Positions 33,846 through 43,848 of a stretch of 64,000 nt of DNA are shown here, in pieces. Source of the DNA: Stagnihabitans sp038231395 (lineage in GTDB: Bacteria > Pseudomonadota > Alphaproteobacteria > Rhodobacterales > Rhodobacteraceae); NCBI GenBank assembly GCA_038231395.1, contig JBBRLL010000002.1:62001-126000 (forward strand), written 5' to 3'. The notes under the pieces were generated by a model. The model did not search any database and was not told where the DNA came from. It was given only the letters and a program-made list of their open reading frames with translations. The translations under genes were made by a program, and so were the position numbers. How positions within the stretch are numbered: the stretch's first letter is position 1; every line of letters starts with the position of its first letter.

Positions 33846-36575
33846 ATGCCCAAGGATTTCGAAACCTGGATCGCCAAATACAACAAGCTCAAAGGCTGGC
33901 AGACCATCCCGGTCCCTAAAGGTGAAAAGGGCACCACCCGCTCGGCAGAAAAAGAGATCGGCGCATTGTCCGAAGAGGCAAAGGCGGAAGAGAAGCGCCT
34001 TGCAAAGGAATTGGGCGAGATTGACGCGGTGCTGATTGACCTCGTGCGCAAGGTCCGCGACGAACACCGTGATCTGGAAAAATTCAGGCTCGAAAATGAC
34101 CTGAAGATTGCCCGGAAAAAGCACAAGGAGCTTAGTGCACAACACGGCATAGCGGTTGAACTGCATGTGAAACGCGCACGACTTCTGGAGCAGATGCAAG
34201 ATCTGGATGACGATATTAAAGGCCAGATCAAAGAGCTTCACGAGGACATGGACGAAATCGAACTGTCTGGGCCTGCGACACTTCAATCGGGCGATTTTAT
34301 ACTCACGGACTACGAAAGGCGCCGCGCCGAAGTTATCGAGATGATGGACGCGGCGCGCGATACGCAGTTCACCCTGCGCGATCCGAATCTTGCGGAAACC
34401 AAGCGCTATAACGGCATCAGCAAGCCAGAATATACTCTGCTTGGAACAGCAATTCTTAAATGCGATGCCTTGGCGGAGCGGGCCGAGGTAGATGAGGCCA
34501 TGGCGGGCCTGGAGGAAACAGCAAACCTGCTGGACGACCTGCAAAAGGCGCGCAAAGGCGTGATTTTGGTCAAACAAAGCGCCGAGCGCAACCCGGAAAT
34601 TGTCGGGCCGGTTTCCACCGCACGCAGCAGCATCGCAGCAATCCGCAGTGCCGGCCTCATAACAGCCGCAGACAACCTTGAAGTCAATCTGAATACTCTG
34701 ATCCGCAAATTCGAAGGTGGCAAGGCGGGGCTTTCGCTTGGCTTGACGTTGGCGGAGTTGATCAAGCCGAGTCAGGAATTTGCAGAGCAATGCCAAACGG
34801 CGGTTGCAGGGCTGCTCGCGTTCAAAGCCGCTGTTGCGGCGATGGGCAAGTCAATCGCCGAACTGCGGCATTTCGGCGAAGATGATCGGGCATTGGGTTT
34901 TGAACTGGATTGGACAACGCGTCATCAATCGGTCGATGTCGCGGTTGAAACGAAACGCGCTCAACGCCGTCAGGAAGTGATTGAAACAACACTCGGGCTG
35001 GCGCGCGAAGCGGCGTTGCGTGACGTTAACATCGATCCCAAGGCGCTTAACGAGCAACTCGACAAGATCAAACAGAATGTCGAAACGATGTATAAGCATT
35101 CGTCCGACGGCGAAAGGAAAACCCAAAAAGACGCCAAGTCGCAACAATCCAAGGATATCAAGAAAGACTCTGACATTCCCCGCGAAGCGCTTGACGAGAT
35201 TAACATGCGGTTGAAAATGGCCGGCCTTTTGATGCAAAGCAATTCGGTTGGAGCGATGGAGCGCGCCGGAAGTTTTCTTGCAGACCTGGAAACGTTCCAG
35301 ACCGAAATTAATGGAAATTCGGACAGTTATCAGGTCATGATTGACGGCATCAAGGATATTCGCAGCGATTTCAACAAGTTGGAAAAGCGTTATCGTCCCT
35401 ATTTGTTGGACCGCCGCTCTGAATTAAAGATCGCCACTGACGCTTTTGACAAGGATTACAAAAAGCAAGCGCCCGACACCAATGAGGCCAAGCTGAAGGA
35501 ATTGAAGGAAAAAGCCGACGGGATACTGGTTGACGCGAAGGTGCTGAAGGTCAAGCGGAAGGAATATGACAAAAAAGTCGTGGCATTGGGAAAGGGTCTC
35601 GAATCGCTCGGCAAGCAGTATTCCAAAGCGAAGTACGACTTTTTGGGTCAATCGGTCACCGGCTATTATGGTCAACTGACCAAGGATTTATCCGAAGCCA
35701 ATGGTCTGGCCGACAAGCACGATATGGATAATCTGACGGACGCCTTGATCAAGGTCGACTTGATAAAAGTTGAGTTGGAGAAGATGCGGGTCATCGTCGA
35801 AAAGCGACTGAAAGGTGGTCGGGACGGGATGACGGACGAGGAAACCGCGGACTGGAGGATTGTGCGGGCTGACGCGGTGAAGGGTCAGAAGGGTCACGAC
35901 GAAGAAGTCAAACAAAAGAAGGCCTTCGAGGAAGATCGCCCGAAAGTAGAAAAGCGGCTTGAAGGGGTCAAGAAGTCATTCTCATCACTCAAGCTTGACC
36001 CTTCTGATGTGGATGTTGCCATTCTGGAGCTTGAATCACTCGTAGCTCAACAAAAGTCGCAGCCTGACTATGTGGCCGCAATGAAAGAGCTTGTGCGACT
36101 TGACCAGATATCGAAGGAACTGGAAGAACGCGCGAAAAACCTTGAAGGGTTCAAGGCTATGCCAGTTGATACCGCCGCAAAACTTTGTATCGACGAGATT
36201 GCGACTTTCCGCGATCTTGTCCGGAATTTTGGTGACAAAGTGATCTCAGTGGATCCGGATGCGGGCACCAAATATGACCTCAACGGCCTGACCGGATATT
36301 TGAACCTGGTCGACAGTGCAATACCAGATGCCGCAGTCAAAGATTTGGAAAAGCAGACCAAAGAACTGGCAACGAAGCTGACGCTGACGTCTGAAAGCCG
36401 TGAAATCCGCGAAAAGGCATTGGCCGCCGTCAGGATGATCATCGGTCAGATTGATTCCAGTGCGGCGATCAAGCATTTCCGTCAGCAAACCTTTGCCTCT
36501 GACACAAGTTTGGACACGGCGCTTGATGCGCTTGGTCGATTGCAAGTAAAACTCTTGACTGCGCTCAAGTCCTGA
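33846..36575 (+). CDS. Unrecognised 909-aa coiled-coil protein
   Basis: No family recognised. The protein is 909 residues, highly charged and mostly helical, with no signal peptide and no membrane helix. Long heptad-like stretches are at about residues 35-140 (KEIGALSEEAKAEEKRLAKE ... MQDLDDDIKGQIKELHEDMDEIEL) and 540-605 (EAKLKELKEKADGILVDAKV ... LESLGKQYSKAKYDF), separated by Ala/Leu-rich helical blocks. The start has a strong gaggag site upstream. The DNA is less GC-rich than its neighbours (27 G+C of 60 at 35401-35460), a sign of recent acquisition or of different codon selection. The next gene follows at 24 bp. Confidence 0.8.
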   Translation: MPKDFETWIAKYNKLKGWQTIPVPKGEKGTTRSAEKEIGALSEEAKAEEKRLAKELGEIDAVLIDLVRKVRDEHRDLEKFRLENDLKIARKKHKELSAQHGIAVELHVKRARLLEQMQDLDDDIKGQIKELHEDMDEIELSGPATLQSGDFILTDYERRRAEVIEMMDAARDTQFTLRDPNLAETKRYNGISKPEYTLLGTAILKCDALAERAEVDEAMAGLEETANLLDDLQKARKGVILVKQSAERNPEIVGPVSTARSSIAAIRSAGLITAADNLEVNLNTLIRKFEGGKAGLSLGLTLAELIKPSQEFAEQCQTAVAGLLAFKAAVAAMGKSIAELRHFGEDDRALGFELDWTTRHQSVDVAVETKRAQRRQEVIETTLGLAREAALRDVNIDPKALNEQLDKIKQNVETMYKHSSDGERKTQKDAKSQQSKDIKKDSDIPREALDEINMRLKMAGLLMQSNSVGAMERAGSFLADLETFQTEINGNSDSYQVMIDGIKDIRSDFNKLEKRYRPYLLDRRSELKIATDAFDKDYKKQAPDTNEAKLKELKEKADGILVDAKVLKVKRKEYDKKVVALGKGLESLGKQYSKAKYDFLGQSVTGYYGQLTKDLSEANGLADKHDMDNLTDALIKVDLIKVELEKMRVIVEKRLKGGRDGMTDEETADWRIVRADAVKGQKGHDEEVKQKKAFEEDRPKVEKRLEGVKKSFSSLKLDPSDVDVAILELESLVAQQKSQPDYVAAMKELVRLDQISKELEERAKNLEGFKAMPVDTAAKLCIDEIATFRDLVRNFGDKVISVDPDAGTKYDLNGLTGYLNLVDSAIPDAAVKDLEKQTKELATKLTLTSESREIREKALAAVRMIIGQIDSSAAIKHFRQQTFASDTSLDTALDALGRLQVKLLTALKS

Positions 36576-36599
36576 CCCTTTCTTTTTTAGGAGACTACG

Positions 36600-39500
36600 A
36601 TGGCAGATTTCACTGAAGATCAGACGAAGTGGATCAAGGCCGTCGCGGCGCCGCTGGGCGGGATCGTCAATGGTCGGGCCCCGGACCTGCTGAAAGCATT
36701 CAAATCCGATGAGGCACGGCAGGAAAAACGCGAGGAGGTGCTGACGGATATCCTCAACCGGCTTGGCGGCTTCAGCGACGAATTGAAAGAAGCGCAAGCG
36801 TTTCAGGTGACATGGACCACAGAAGAAAAATCGCACTTTTGGGGAGATACCAAAACCAAGGTCCGTTCAATGAACTGGAGCGAGGCCAATGCCGAACCGG
36901 ACGAAAACGGCAAGGTGCGCGACAGCAAGGGCAAATCCGGGGCAAAGGATAAAAAGGACCGGATGATCCGTGACACCGAAGTTGATACCAAGCACGATTT
37001 GGTTGGCGGCTATCAGGTTGATCCCGCCAAGGCGAAGAAGGCGTTGGAAATGCACGCCCGTCTGGTGCAATTGCAAACCGAAATGGAGCGGGCTCTGGAT
37101 GCTTCGGGCAAGCCGCTGTTTACCGCTCGCGACATTGAACGCGAGCTTTGGTCGCCTTTGGTGAAGGCGGATATTCTTCCGTCCAATGCGGTCGCAGATA
37201 AGTATAGTCAGGAAGCGCAGGTGTTTTCTGGTGCCGCCGAGGTTTATGAAGAGCGGTTGAAGGAGTATTCCAAAAAGGCTTCGAAACACGAAAAGGCGCA
37301 GCGCGTTTTACGGATTGCCGGAGATTTTGTGCAGATGGCCGGATCAATGGCCTCTGCTTCGATCAAGATCGTGGAATTTGACGGCTCCGCGATGAGCAAT
37401 GCCGACAAGCGGGAACTTGTATCCCTGACGGCGCAAAATAACACGACGCCGTTTCCGGTGGACAGCCAGCAGCATGAACGCCTTTTGGCCCTGAAAGATA
37501 TGAAGCAATCCTCTGCCCAAGCGCTGTTTGAACAGGGGACGGTTACGGTTGCGGCGGCGTTCTTTTCCGGCGCATTTGACGTGGCCAGCAAATCGCTTGA
37601 CAAGGAAAGTGAAACCAAGGGCTGGAAGATTGCTGAATCCGCAGCCGACGCCATTGCCAAATCGGCCATTGCCGCGATGGGAGTTTATGGCACCGCTGTA
37701 GGGCAAGATAAGAACGCGAGCCAATCAGACAAGGACAGCGCCGCCGGGATGACCAAGACCGTGCAGTCGCTGGTGGCCTACGGGCTGGCGGGGTCAAAGA
37801 TTATTTTCAGGCTGAAAGAGGCGCTGGATGCCCCGGAGAACGAGCGTGACAGGTTCATCAAGGCCATGGTGCTGGCTTTGGGCGACGGGGTCGGCAGTTC
37901 TTTTGCCGCATTTGACCAGCCCACGCTGAAAAATAGTGACGGGGTTGTCACGCAGCAGGGTACCGACGGCCAGTGGGGCAAGACCGGCGCTTTCGTATCG
38001 GGCGCAATCGCGGGGGCGGCGAATATCGTTGAAATTGGCCGGGTTCTTGCCAAGGCCAAGGCCGAGGGTCGTGAGCCGAATTGGGGCGGCCTCGTCGCGG
38101 CCTGCGGGCTTTCGGTCGTGGGCGAAGTGATGCTGGGCACTTATCAGATCGCGTCCGACAAGGCGCGGGTGGACGTGCCATCCAGCAACACCGAAAACAA
38201 CCCTTTCCAGGAAACCTCCGGCGAAAAGGCGCAGCGCGAGAAGGGCGAGGTTGCGGCCATGCAGGATCTGGCCAAGGGCATGCAGCCTTTGAACAAGATG
38301 CTGGACGCTCTGCCCACGGAACGACCCTCGGAGGAGGAGCTTGCCCGCAAGATTGCCGCCGAAGCCAATGCCCGCAACACCGCCAAGACCAAGGCGGAAT
38401 TGAAGTCCCTGACCGAGGAAATCAGCAAGGATCCCAGAAAGAAGCAGGCGCTGCTTGACAGCATTCTGGACGAATCCTCGGTCAAGCAGGCCGAAATCAA
38501 CAAGTTGATCAGCCTGGCCACCGCAGCCACCGCAACCGTGCAGGCCACTTCGAAGAACACCGAGGCCAAAGCCGCCATGGACACGCTGATCGCGGAGTCC
38601 GAGGCTTGCAAGGCGAAATGGGCAGCACTTGATGCGATCACGGCGGGTGGCGTTGGCCTGATCGCGGCGTTCATGCCCGGCGTTGGCCTGGCCGTTGCCA
38701 TCCGGCAGTTGGTGTCGGATGTGGCTTGGCTGGTCAAGAAATCCATAGAGCTGAACCTTTGGCAAAAGAACATGGCGCTGACCTATGGAAATGACTCCGT
38801 CTACGGCCCGGCCATCAACAGCCGGTTGGCCAACGCGCAGATTCAGGTCAGTCAGAAAGCGGTGAACTTCGTCTTCAGCCTGATCGGCGTCACGGCCGAA
38901 AGCCTGAAACTGGGCGATATCACCGGCGCTGCGACCGCCGTTTCGGTCGGCAACACCATGGCCCGCGCGCTGAGCGATTTTGGCTATAAAATGCAGAAAG
39001 AGGTCGAGATCGCCAAGGGCTGGCAGCTTTATAAAAAGGCGCGGTCGGCGGAAGGTCAGGGCGACCGCAAGCTGGCCCGCAAGGCGATGAGCTGGAACTC
39101 CACGCTGTCCAAATGCGTGATTGCCTACGGAATTGTGAAGGATTCCGATCCGTTGGCTGCCGAGGTTGCCCGCAACTGCGGCCTGACGCCAGAGTTGCTT
39201 TCGGACGAAAGCGATGTCTGTCAGCGCGTCGTAAGCTATTTCATGAGCGTTTACAGCGATGATCCGGTGGTCCTGCGGCGGATTCCGGTGGTCAAGGATT
39301 GGCATCCGGCGATCCCCAAGCTGGAGCTGGAAAACTGGATCAAGTTCAAGGCCGCAGCGGCGACCAAAGCCGTTCCACCGCTATCCGAAACATCGCTGCG
39401 GACCACTGGCATTGACGACGCCCTCGCCGCGATCGACGCCTTGTGGAAAGGCAAGGGCTATGCCAGCCGGCGCGATGAATTGACCAAGACGCTGAACGAA

Positions 39501-39815
39501 GCGCTTGCCCTTGCCCCCGATGACAGTGATCTGAGTCTGTTCGACGAGGATGACGACGAACCGGTCGATCCGCTGGTCAAGCAAACCAAGGCCGCGCTGA
39601 TGGGTTTTTTCGCGGCAGCCAATTCCGCAGTGAATGACGCCATCAAGGCGCTGGAACCCTATGTGCCGGACAATGGCCCGTGCCCCGAAGGAGCCTCGCC
39701 GAAATGGAGCGAGGGTGCCACCCATCGCGACATGTCGCTGGTTGTCGAAAGTCTTGGCGCGCAGGCGATGATCCTGCGTTCGGAAATCGACTTTGACGAA
39801 AAGGCCGTGGGCTGA
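36600..39815 (+). CDS. Unrecognised 1071-aa protein with several hydrophobic segments
   Basis: No family recognised. A 1071-residue protein without signal peptide. Hydrophobic, Gly/Ala-rich segments lie at about 312-329 (TVAAAFFSGAFDVA), 346-366, 388-404, 462-483 (TGAFVSGAIAGAANIVEIG), 497-517 (GLVAACGLSVVGEVMLGTYQI) and 678-706 (AITAGGVGLIAAFMPGVGLAVAI), separated by charged helical regions; an acidic patch (LFDEDDDEPVD) is near 980. Such Gly/Ala hydrophobic hairpins in an otherwise soluble protein recall pore-forming or membrane-inserting proteins, but no known toxin domain is seen. AGGAG lies six bases before the start. It is last in the module. Confidence 0.8.
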   Translation: MADFTEDQTKWIKAVAAPLGGIVNGRAPDLLKAFKSDEARQEKREEVLTDILNRLGGFSDELKEAQAFQVTWTTEEKSHFWGDTKTKVRSMNWSEANAEPDENGKVRDSKGKSGAKDKKDRMIRDTEVDTKHDLVGGYQVDPAKAKKALEMHARLVQLQTEMERALDASGKPLFTARDIERELWSPLVKADILPSNAVADKYSQEAQVFSGAAEVYEERLKEYSKKASKHEKAQRVLRIAGDFVQMAGSMASASIKIVEFDGSAMSNADKRELVSLTAQNNTTPFPVDSQQHERLLALKDMKQSSAQALFEQGTVTVAAAFFSGAFDVASKSLDKESETKGWKIAESAADAIAKSAIAAMGVYGTAVGQDKNASQSDKDSAAGMTKTVQSLVAYGLAGSKIIFRLKEALDAPENERDRFIKAMVLALGDGVGSSFAAFDQPTLKNSDGVVTQQGTDGQWGKTGAFVSGAIAGAANIVEIGRVLAKAKAEGREPNWGGLVAACGLSVVGEVMLGTYQIASDKARVDVPSSNTENNPFQETSGEKAQREKGEVAAMQDLAKGMQPLNKMLDALPTERPSEEELARKIAAEANARNTAKTKAELKSLTEEISKDPRKKQALLDSILDESSVKQAEINKLISLATAATATVQATSKNTEAKAAMDTLIAESEACKAKWAALDAITAGGVGLIAAFMPGVGLAVAIRQLVSDVAWLVKKSIELNLWQKNMALTYGNDSVYGPAINSRLANAQIQVSQKAVNFVFSLIGVTAESLKLGDITGAATAVSVGNTMARALSDFGYKMQKEVEIAKGWQLYKKARSAEGQGDRKLARKAMSWNSTLSKCVIAYGIVKDSDPLAAEVARNCGLTPELLSDESDVCQRVVSYFMSVYSDDPVVLRRIPVVKDWHPAIPKLELENWIKFKAAAATKAVPPLSETSLRTTGIDDALAAIDALWKGKGYASRRDELTKTLNEALALAPDDSDLSLFDEDDDEPVDPLVKQTKAALMGFFAAANSAVNDAIKALEPYVPDNGPCPEGASPKWSEGATHRDMSLVVESLGAQAMILRSEIDFDEKAVG

Positions 39816-39830
39816 GGTCAAGGTTCCACG

Positions 39831-39846
39831 ACCAGCGCTGGTTTTT
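39831..39846 (+). terminator. Weak terminator after the three-gene module
   Basis: A short palindrome (accagcgctggt, 39831-39842) is followed by TTTT and, nine bases on, by another TTTT. The stem is only about 4 bp, so the call is tentative. The rest of the 164-bp gap to 39979 shows nothing else. Confidence 0.4.
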
Positions 39847-39979
39847 CGGTTTTGCGGAAATACGAACCGGCCGACGAACCTGACTGGCGAGAAACTCCGG
39901 CGTCAGCCACTTCGTTCAGCTGCGCAAATCGCAACTTTCCCGAGTGCCTGCTAGGAAATGGCTTGCTATTGGCAACCTA

Positions 39980-40192
39980 TCACCGTTTGGCGTTGCTTTG
40001 CCGCAGCAGGCTCAACCCAAGGATCACCAGACAGCCGACAAGCAGCAGTCCGGCTCCGATCAATGGGGCAAGACTTGCACCCTTGACCAGCGCCGCGACC
40101 GCCAGAACGAGGATCAGAATGTGAACGGCCAGATTGCCGTCGTCCACGAAAAGGCCGACCAATTCGGTCCAGATGGAGTGTACGAGCTTCAT
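39980..40192 (-). CDS. Small two-helix membrane protein
   Basis: A 70-residue protein beginning MKLVHSIWTELVGLFVDDGN, with two hydrophobic helices (about 20-38 and 43-62, LAVHILILVLAVAALVKG and PLIGAGLLLVGCLVILGLSLL). No family recognised. Its ATG overlaps the stop of the upstream FTR1-like gene (ATGA), so it is translated with it and may be a small subunit of that transporter. It is the last gene of the leftward ABC-importer operon. Confidence 0.75.
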   Translation of the reverse strand: MKLVHSIWTELVGLFVDDGNLAVHILILVLAVAALVKGASLAPLIGAGLLLVGCLVILGLSLLRQSNAKR

Positions 40193-40932
40193 TGTGCGAC
40201 CTCCGCCCGTTTGGTGCGCAGCAGGGAGACCGCCAGCGCGGAGAACCCGCCAAGCACCGCCAGCAACCCCAGAAGCGCCAGGTCTGCCCCCGGCCAATCC
40301 GCACCCAGTCCTTCGCCGGTCCAGAAAATACCAAAGGCCGTCAGCATCAGACCGACTGCAAATTTCAGTGCGTTTTCAGGCACCTGTGCCAGAGGTTTGT
40401 GCACAAATACGCCGATGATGGCCACCAGCAAAACTGCGGCCAATGCGCCCGCCCCGGCATAGGCTGTCAACCCACGGGCTGTACCGACCGCGATGACGAT
40501 GAACACCACCTCCACCCCTTCCAGCAGGACCGCCTTGAACGCCGCCGCCCCGGCCAGATAGTCGGCCCGCCGCTCTGCGCTTTGGCGTTTCAGCGCGTTG
40601 GTTTCCTTGGCAAACTCCGCAGCTTCGTCATGCAGCTTGATATAGCCCGAGGCGCGCAGGATCGCCTTGCGCAGCCAGCGCATGCCAAACAGGATCAGCA
40701 ACAGACCCACCACGAATTGCATCAGGTGCAGCGGGATCAGGGCAAAAAGGGGCCCGAAAATCAGCACCAGAACCACCAGCAGCGCCAGGGCCAAGGCAGC
40801 GCCGGACAAGGCCGGGCGCCAACCCCGGGTGATGCCGACGGCCAGCACGATGGTAAAGGCCTCGACAACCTCGACCAGCGAGCCGAGGAAAGCGGCGGTG
40901 ACGGTGGGCGCAACGGCTGCGAAAGTGGACAT
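40189..40932 (-). CDS. FTR1-like / COG4280-type membrane protein
   Basis: A 247-residue protein with about seven hydrophobic helices arranged as an inverted or tandem repeat: GSLVEVVEAFTIVLAVGITRG in the first half and LLEGVEVVFIVIAVGTARGL in the second. Both carry an E-x-x-E element on a helix, reminiscent of the (R)EGxE iron-binding motif of FTR1-type iron permeases, though the Arg is absent. It looks like the COG4280 group of uncharacterised membrane proteins. It lies 37 bp after the ATP-binding gene of an Fbp-type importer. Metal transport is a reasonable inference and not certain. Confidence 0.7.
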   Translation of the reverse strand: MSTFAAVAPTVTAAFLGSLVEVVEAFTIVLAVGITRGWRPALSGAALALALLVVLVLIFGPLFALIPLHLMQFVVGLLLILFGMRWLRKAILRASGYIKLHDEAAEFAKETNALKRQSAERRADYLAGAAAFKAVLLEGVEVVFIVIAVGTARGLTAYAGAGALAAVLLVAIIGVFVHKPLAQVPENALKFAVGLMLTAFGIFWTGEGLGADWPGADLALLGLLAVLGGFSALAVSLLRTKRAEVAQ

Positions 40933-40969
40933 TCCGGAGGGGCCTTTTCTGAAAACTGGGGATTTGGGG

Positions 40970-42025
40970 TCACGCCGCGATGAGGGTGCAGCGTTCCGGT
41001 GGCAGGGAAAAGCTTAGGTCTTTGCCCGGATCAACCGGTTCGTGCCAGTCAAGTCGCAGCACATAAGCGCCGACCTGAATGGAAATGCGCCAGCATCGGC
41101 CCTGATAGGCGCAGGCGCGCACGGTGCCCGACAGGCATGTGCCGGGATGAAGGGCAGCCGGGCGCGCATCTTCCGGGCGAATGACCAGCACAAAGGGACC
41201 CGAAGCGTCGCAGGTCAGACCCATCGGGACAGCCCCGTCAGGATGAAAACCCTGCGGCCCGGCAACGCCAGGCAGTAGGGTGAAGCCGCCGATGAAACTG
41301 GCGACGAAGGGCGTGGCCGGGGTGTCGTAAAGCCGTTGCGGCGTGTCAAGCTGGGCAATCTGCCCCTCTCGCATCACGGCGATCCGGTCCGATACCGCCA
41401 TTGCCTCGGCCTGATCATGGGTGACATAGACCACCGTGATCCCTTCGCGGCGCACAAGGTCCATCATCTCGGTCCGCAAATCCTCGCGCAGGGCGGCGTC
41501 AAGGTTGGACAGCGGTTCGTCAAACAGCATCAGTTGCGGTCGCGCGGCCAGACAGCGGGCGATGGCGACGCGCTGTTGCTGGCCACCCGACAGGGCGGCG
41601 GGCAGCCGGTCACGCTGTGGACCAAGGCGGGCAACTTCGATGGCGTGGTCGATCCGGGCCTTGACCTCGGGTGCTGGCAGGCGCTGCGCCCGAAGGCCGA
41701 AGGCGAGGTTGCCCTCCACCGTCATATGTGGCCAAAGCGCGTAGTCCTGAAACACCATCCCGATCCGCCGCCGTTCGGGTGGAACCGCAAGCGAGGGTGA
41801 CCACACCTCTGCCCCCATCAGCGCGATACGCCCGGCATCCGGCATCATCAGCCCGGCGATGATGCGCAACAGCGTGGTCTTTCCCGACCCGCTTGCTCCT
41901 AAAAGCGAGACAACCTCTGCCGGGTGCACATCAAGGTCAAGCGCTTGCAGGACGCGCTTGCCGCCCAGTGATTTCTCAACACCGCGACAGGACAGGGCTT
42001 GATCGGCGTGGGATGCGTCTTTCAT
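40970..42025 (-). CDS. ABC transporter ATP-binding protein, FbpC-like
   Basis: A 351-residue ABC ATPase of the iron/thiamine/polyamine (FbpC/PotA) type. All elements are intact: Walker A GASGSGKTT (near residue 42), Q-loop VFQDYALWPHM, signature ALSGGQQQRVAIAR, Walker B LMLFDEPLSNLD, H-loop VYVTHDQAEAM, then a C-terminal TOBE-like regulatory domain (residues about 260-351). It pairs with the fused permease encoded just upstream; its ATG at 42025 overlaps the permease stop (ATGA), with an AAAAGGA site. Imported substrate likely the same as that of the binding protein. Confidence 0.9.
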   Translation of the reverse strand: MKDASHADQALSCRGVEKSLGGKRVLQALDLDVHPAEVVSLLGASGSGKTTLLRIIAGLMMPDAGRIALMGAEVWSPSLAVPPERRRIGMVFQDYALWPHMTVEGNLAFGLRAQRLPAPEVKARIDHAIEVARLGPQRDRLPAALSGGQQQRVAIARCLAARPQLMLFDEPLSNLDAALREDLRTEMMDLVRREGITVVYVTHDQAEAMAVSDRIAVMREGQIAQLDTPQRLYDTPATPFVASFIGGFTLLPGVAGPQGFHPDGAVPMGLTCDASGPFVLVIRPEDARPAALHPGTCLSGTVRACAYQGRCWRISIQVGAYVLRLDWHEPVDPGKDLSFSLPPERCTLIAA

Positions 42026-43821
42026 CGGGATGTCCTTTTCATAGCGCTGCCACCAAAGGTCAGGAACCGCCGTGCGACAACCCACAGCCCGCCCGACAAT
42101 CCGCCAGCAATCACCATGGCAAGCAAAGCAAGTGCGGAGGCGGCGCCGTCGTTGTCATTTTTGAGAAGGCGGACCACATAGGTTGGCACCGGGCTGCCAT
42201 TTTGGGGGATCAACAGTTGCGATACGGGAAGTTCGAACATCGTGCGGATGAAGGTCAGCAAAAGCGCTGTCACCACGCTCAGCAACACCAGCGGCAGTGT
42301 GATCCGCAACAGCCGTGTCATCCGCTTGGCACCGTGCAGGCGTGCTGCATCATCAAGGCTGGGGGCGAGTTGGCCGACGGCTGACAAGATCACCACCAGA
42401 CAATAGGGCAGAGCCGTGGCGACATATCCCACGACCAGCAGCGAGGGTTGGCCGTAGTGGGGAAATGGCCAGTCGCGAAACCCCGGCAGGCGGTTCCAGA
42501 CGAGGATATAGCCAAAGCCAAGGACGATGCCCGGGATGGCGATGCTGCCGATCGACAGGCCCATGACCATCGCGCGTGCATTCGGCCCAGCCTGATCCAG
42601 CCGCGCACTCAGCAACAGGGCGATGGCGGCAGAGATCAGGGCGGTGCATGACGCATAGACCAGACTGCGCACCAGCGCGGCACTGGCCGGTGCCCCGGGT
42701 GACAATACGCCAACAACGTTTTGGAATGTGAAATTCGACGCCTCCAGCCCATGCCCCAAAGTCGCGGTGAACGTCCGCAGCAATATGATGACCATCGGCA
42801 GGTAAAGCGCCAGAATGGCGATCAGCAGCGCTGCCAAAGCCAGTGGCCAGCGCGCTCGCCCCGGCTCGTAAAGCCGCGCCGTCCGCGACCGCCCCGAAAT
42901 CAGCCGGAAACTGCCCTGCCGTCGCAGCAGACGGTCGGCCACCACCACGGTCAGGATCAGGGCCAGCAGGATGAGGGACTGCGCGCCAGCCATCGGAAAA
43001 TCAATCGGATAGTCGCTGGCCGCCGCATAGATTCCGTAGGTCAGAACGCCAAAGCCCGACGATTTCGCGATGGTCGTCGCCAGACCGAAATCCGACAGCA
43101 CCTCGGCAAAGGTGGCAATCGCACTGAGTGCCAGCGCCGGGGCCAAAAGGGGCAGGTTGATGCGCAGCCAAATCCGCATCGGCCCGGCCCCGGCCAACCG
43201 CGCCGCATCCTCGACATCGCCGGCAAGCCCAGCCAGTGCGCCCCCGATGATGAACGCCGACAGCGGAAACAGGCTGAGTGTATGGACGAACACCAGCCCG
43301 GCGATGCCAAAGAACGCATCCGACATGGGCCGCGACAAGAGCCCCATTTGTGCCAGATACCCGTTTGGCGCCATCATCAGCACCCAAGCCATCGCTTTCA
43401 GATAAGCGGGGGTCAGAAACACCAACCATGGCACCGGCGTGATCAGCCAACGCAGCGGCAGCGCAAAGCGTTGGGTAAGGATGGCAAAAACGCTCCCCAG
43501 GACGGTCGAAGTGATGCCGACAGCGGCCCCGAGCTCCAAAGAATGCAGGATGGCGGTGTCAACGCGGACCGAAGCGAAAGCGCGGAAAAGCGGGCTTGGG
43601 TCAACGACAAAGGTGGGCGCTAACGGGTCGAACAGCGCGGGCATCACCGACTGTGCCAGCACCATCAACAGCGGCAAACCAAGGAGGACAAAGAACAATG
43701 CATAAATCGGCAACGTGCCGATCATGGCGCGCAGCCAGCCACCGACAGCGCCTGTGCTGCCGACGGCTTTGTCGACGCCATGGGAGGCTCCCGTGGCGTC
43801 TAGCTCAGAGATCAGGGCCAT
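42022..43821 (-). CDS. Fused two-domain ABC permease, FbpB-like
   Basis: A 599-residue permease with about twelve helices made of two homologous binding-protein-dependent transport domains, the layout of FbpB-type ferric and PhnV-type permeases. Two EAA loops are seen: EDAARLAGAGPMRIWLRINLPLL in the first half and DDAARLHGAKRMTRLLRITLPLV in the second, so both halves contact an ATPase subunit. It lies 27 bp downstream of the binding-protein gene and overlaps the ATPase gene. The substrate is not set by the permease sequence. Confidence 0.88.
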   Translation of the reverse strand: MALISELDATGASHGVDKAVGSTGAVGGWLRAMIGTLPIYALFFVLLGLPLLMVLAQSVMPALFDPLAPTFVVDPSPLFRAFASVRVDTAILHSLELGAAVGITSTVLGSVFAILTQRFALPLRWLITPVPWLVFLTPAYLKAMAWVLMMAPNGYLAQMGLLSRPMSDAFFGIAGLVFVHTLSLFPLSAFIIGGALAGLAGDVEDAARLAGAGPMRIWLRINLPLLAPALALSAIATFAEVLSDFGLATTIAKSSGFGVLTYGIYAAASDYPIDFPMAGAQSLILLALILTVVVADRLLRRQGSFRLISGRSRTARLYEPGRARWPLALAALLIAILALYLPMVIILLRTFTATLGHGLEASNFTFQNVVGVLSPGAPASAALVRSLVYASCTALISAAIALLLSARLDQAGPNARAMVMGLSIGSIAIPGIVLGFGYILVWNRLPGFRDWPFPHYGQPSLLVVGYVATALPYCLVVILSAVGQLAPSLDDAARLHGAKRMTRLLRITLPLVLLSVVTALLLTFIRTMFELPVSQLLIPQNGSPVPTYVVRLLKNDNDGAASALALLAMVIAGGLSGGLWVVARRFLTFGGSAMKRTSR

Positions 43822-43848
43822 TCGCGCTGCGATCCGGTTCCTTGGCTG

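Noticed and set aside
37794..39305. 503-codon minus-strand frame opposite the 1071-aa gene
   Set aside because: It is rich in His, Arg and Gln as expected from reading codons backwards, has no Shine-Dalgarno and no domain.
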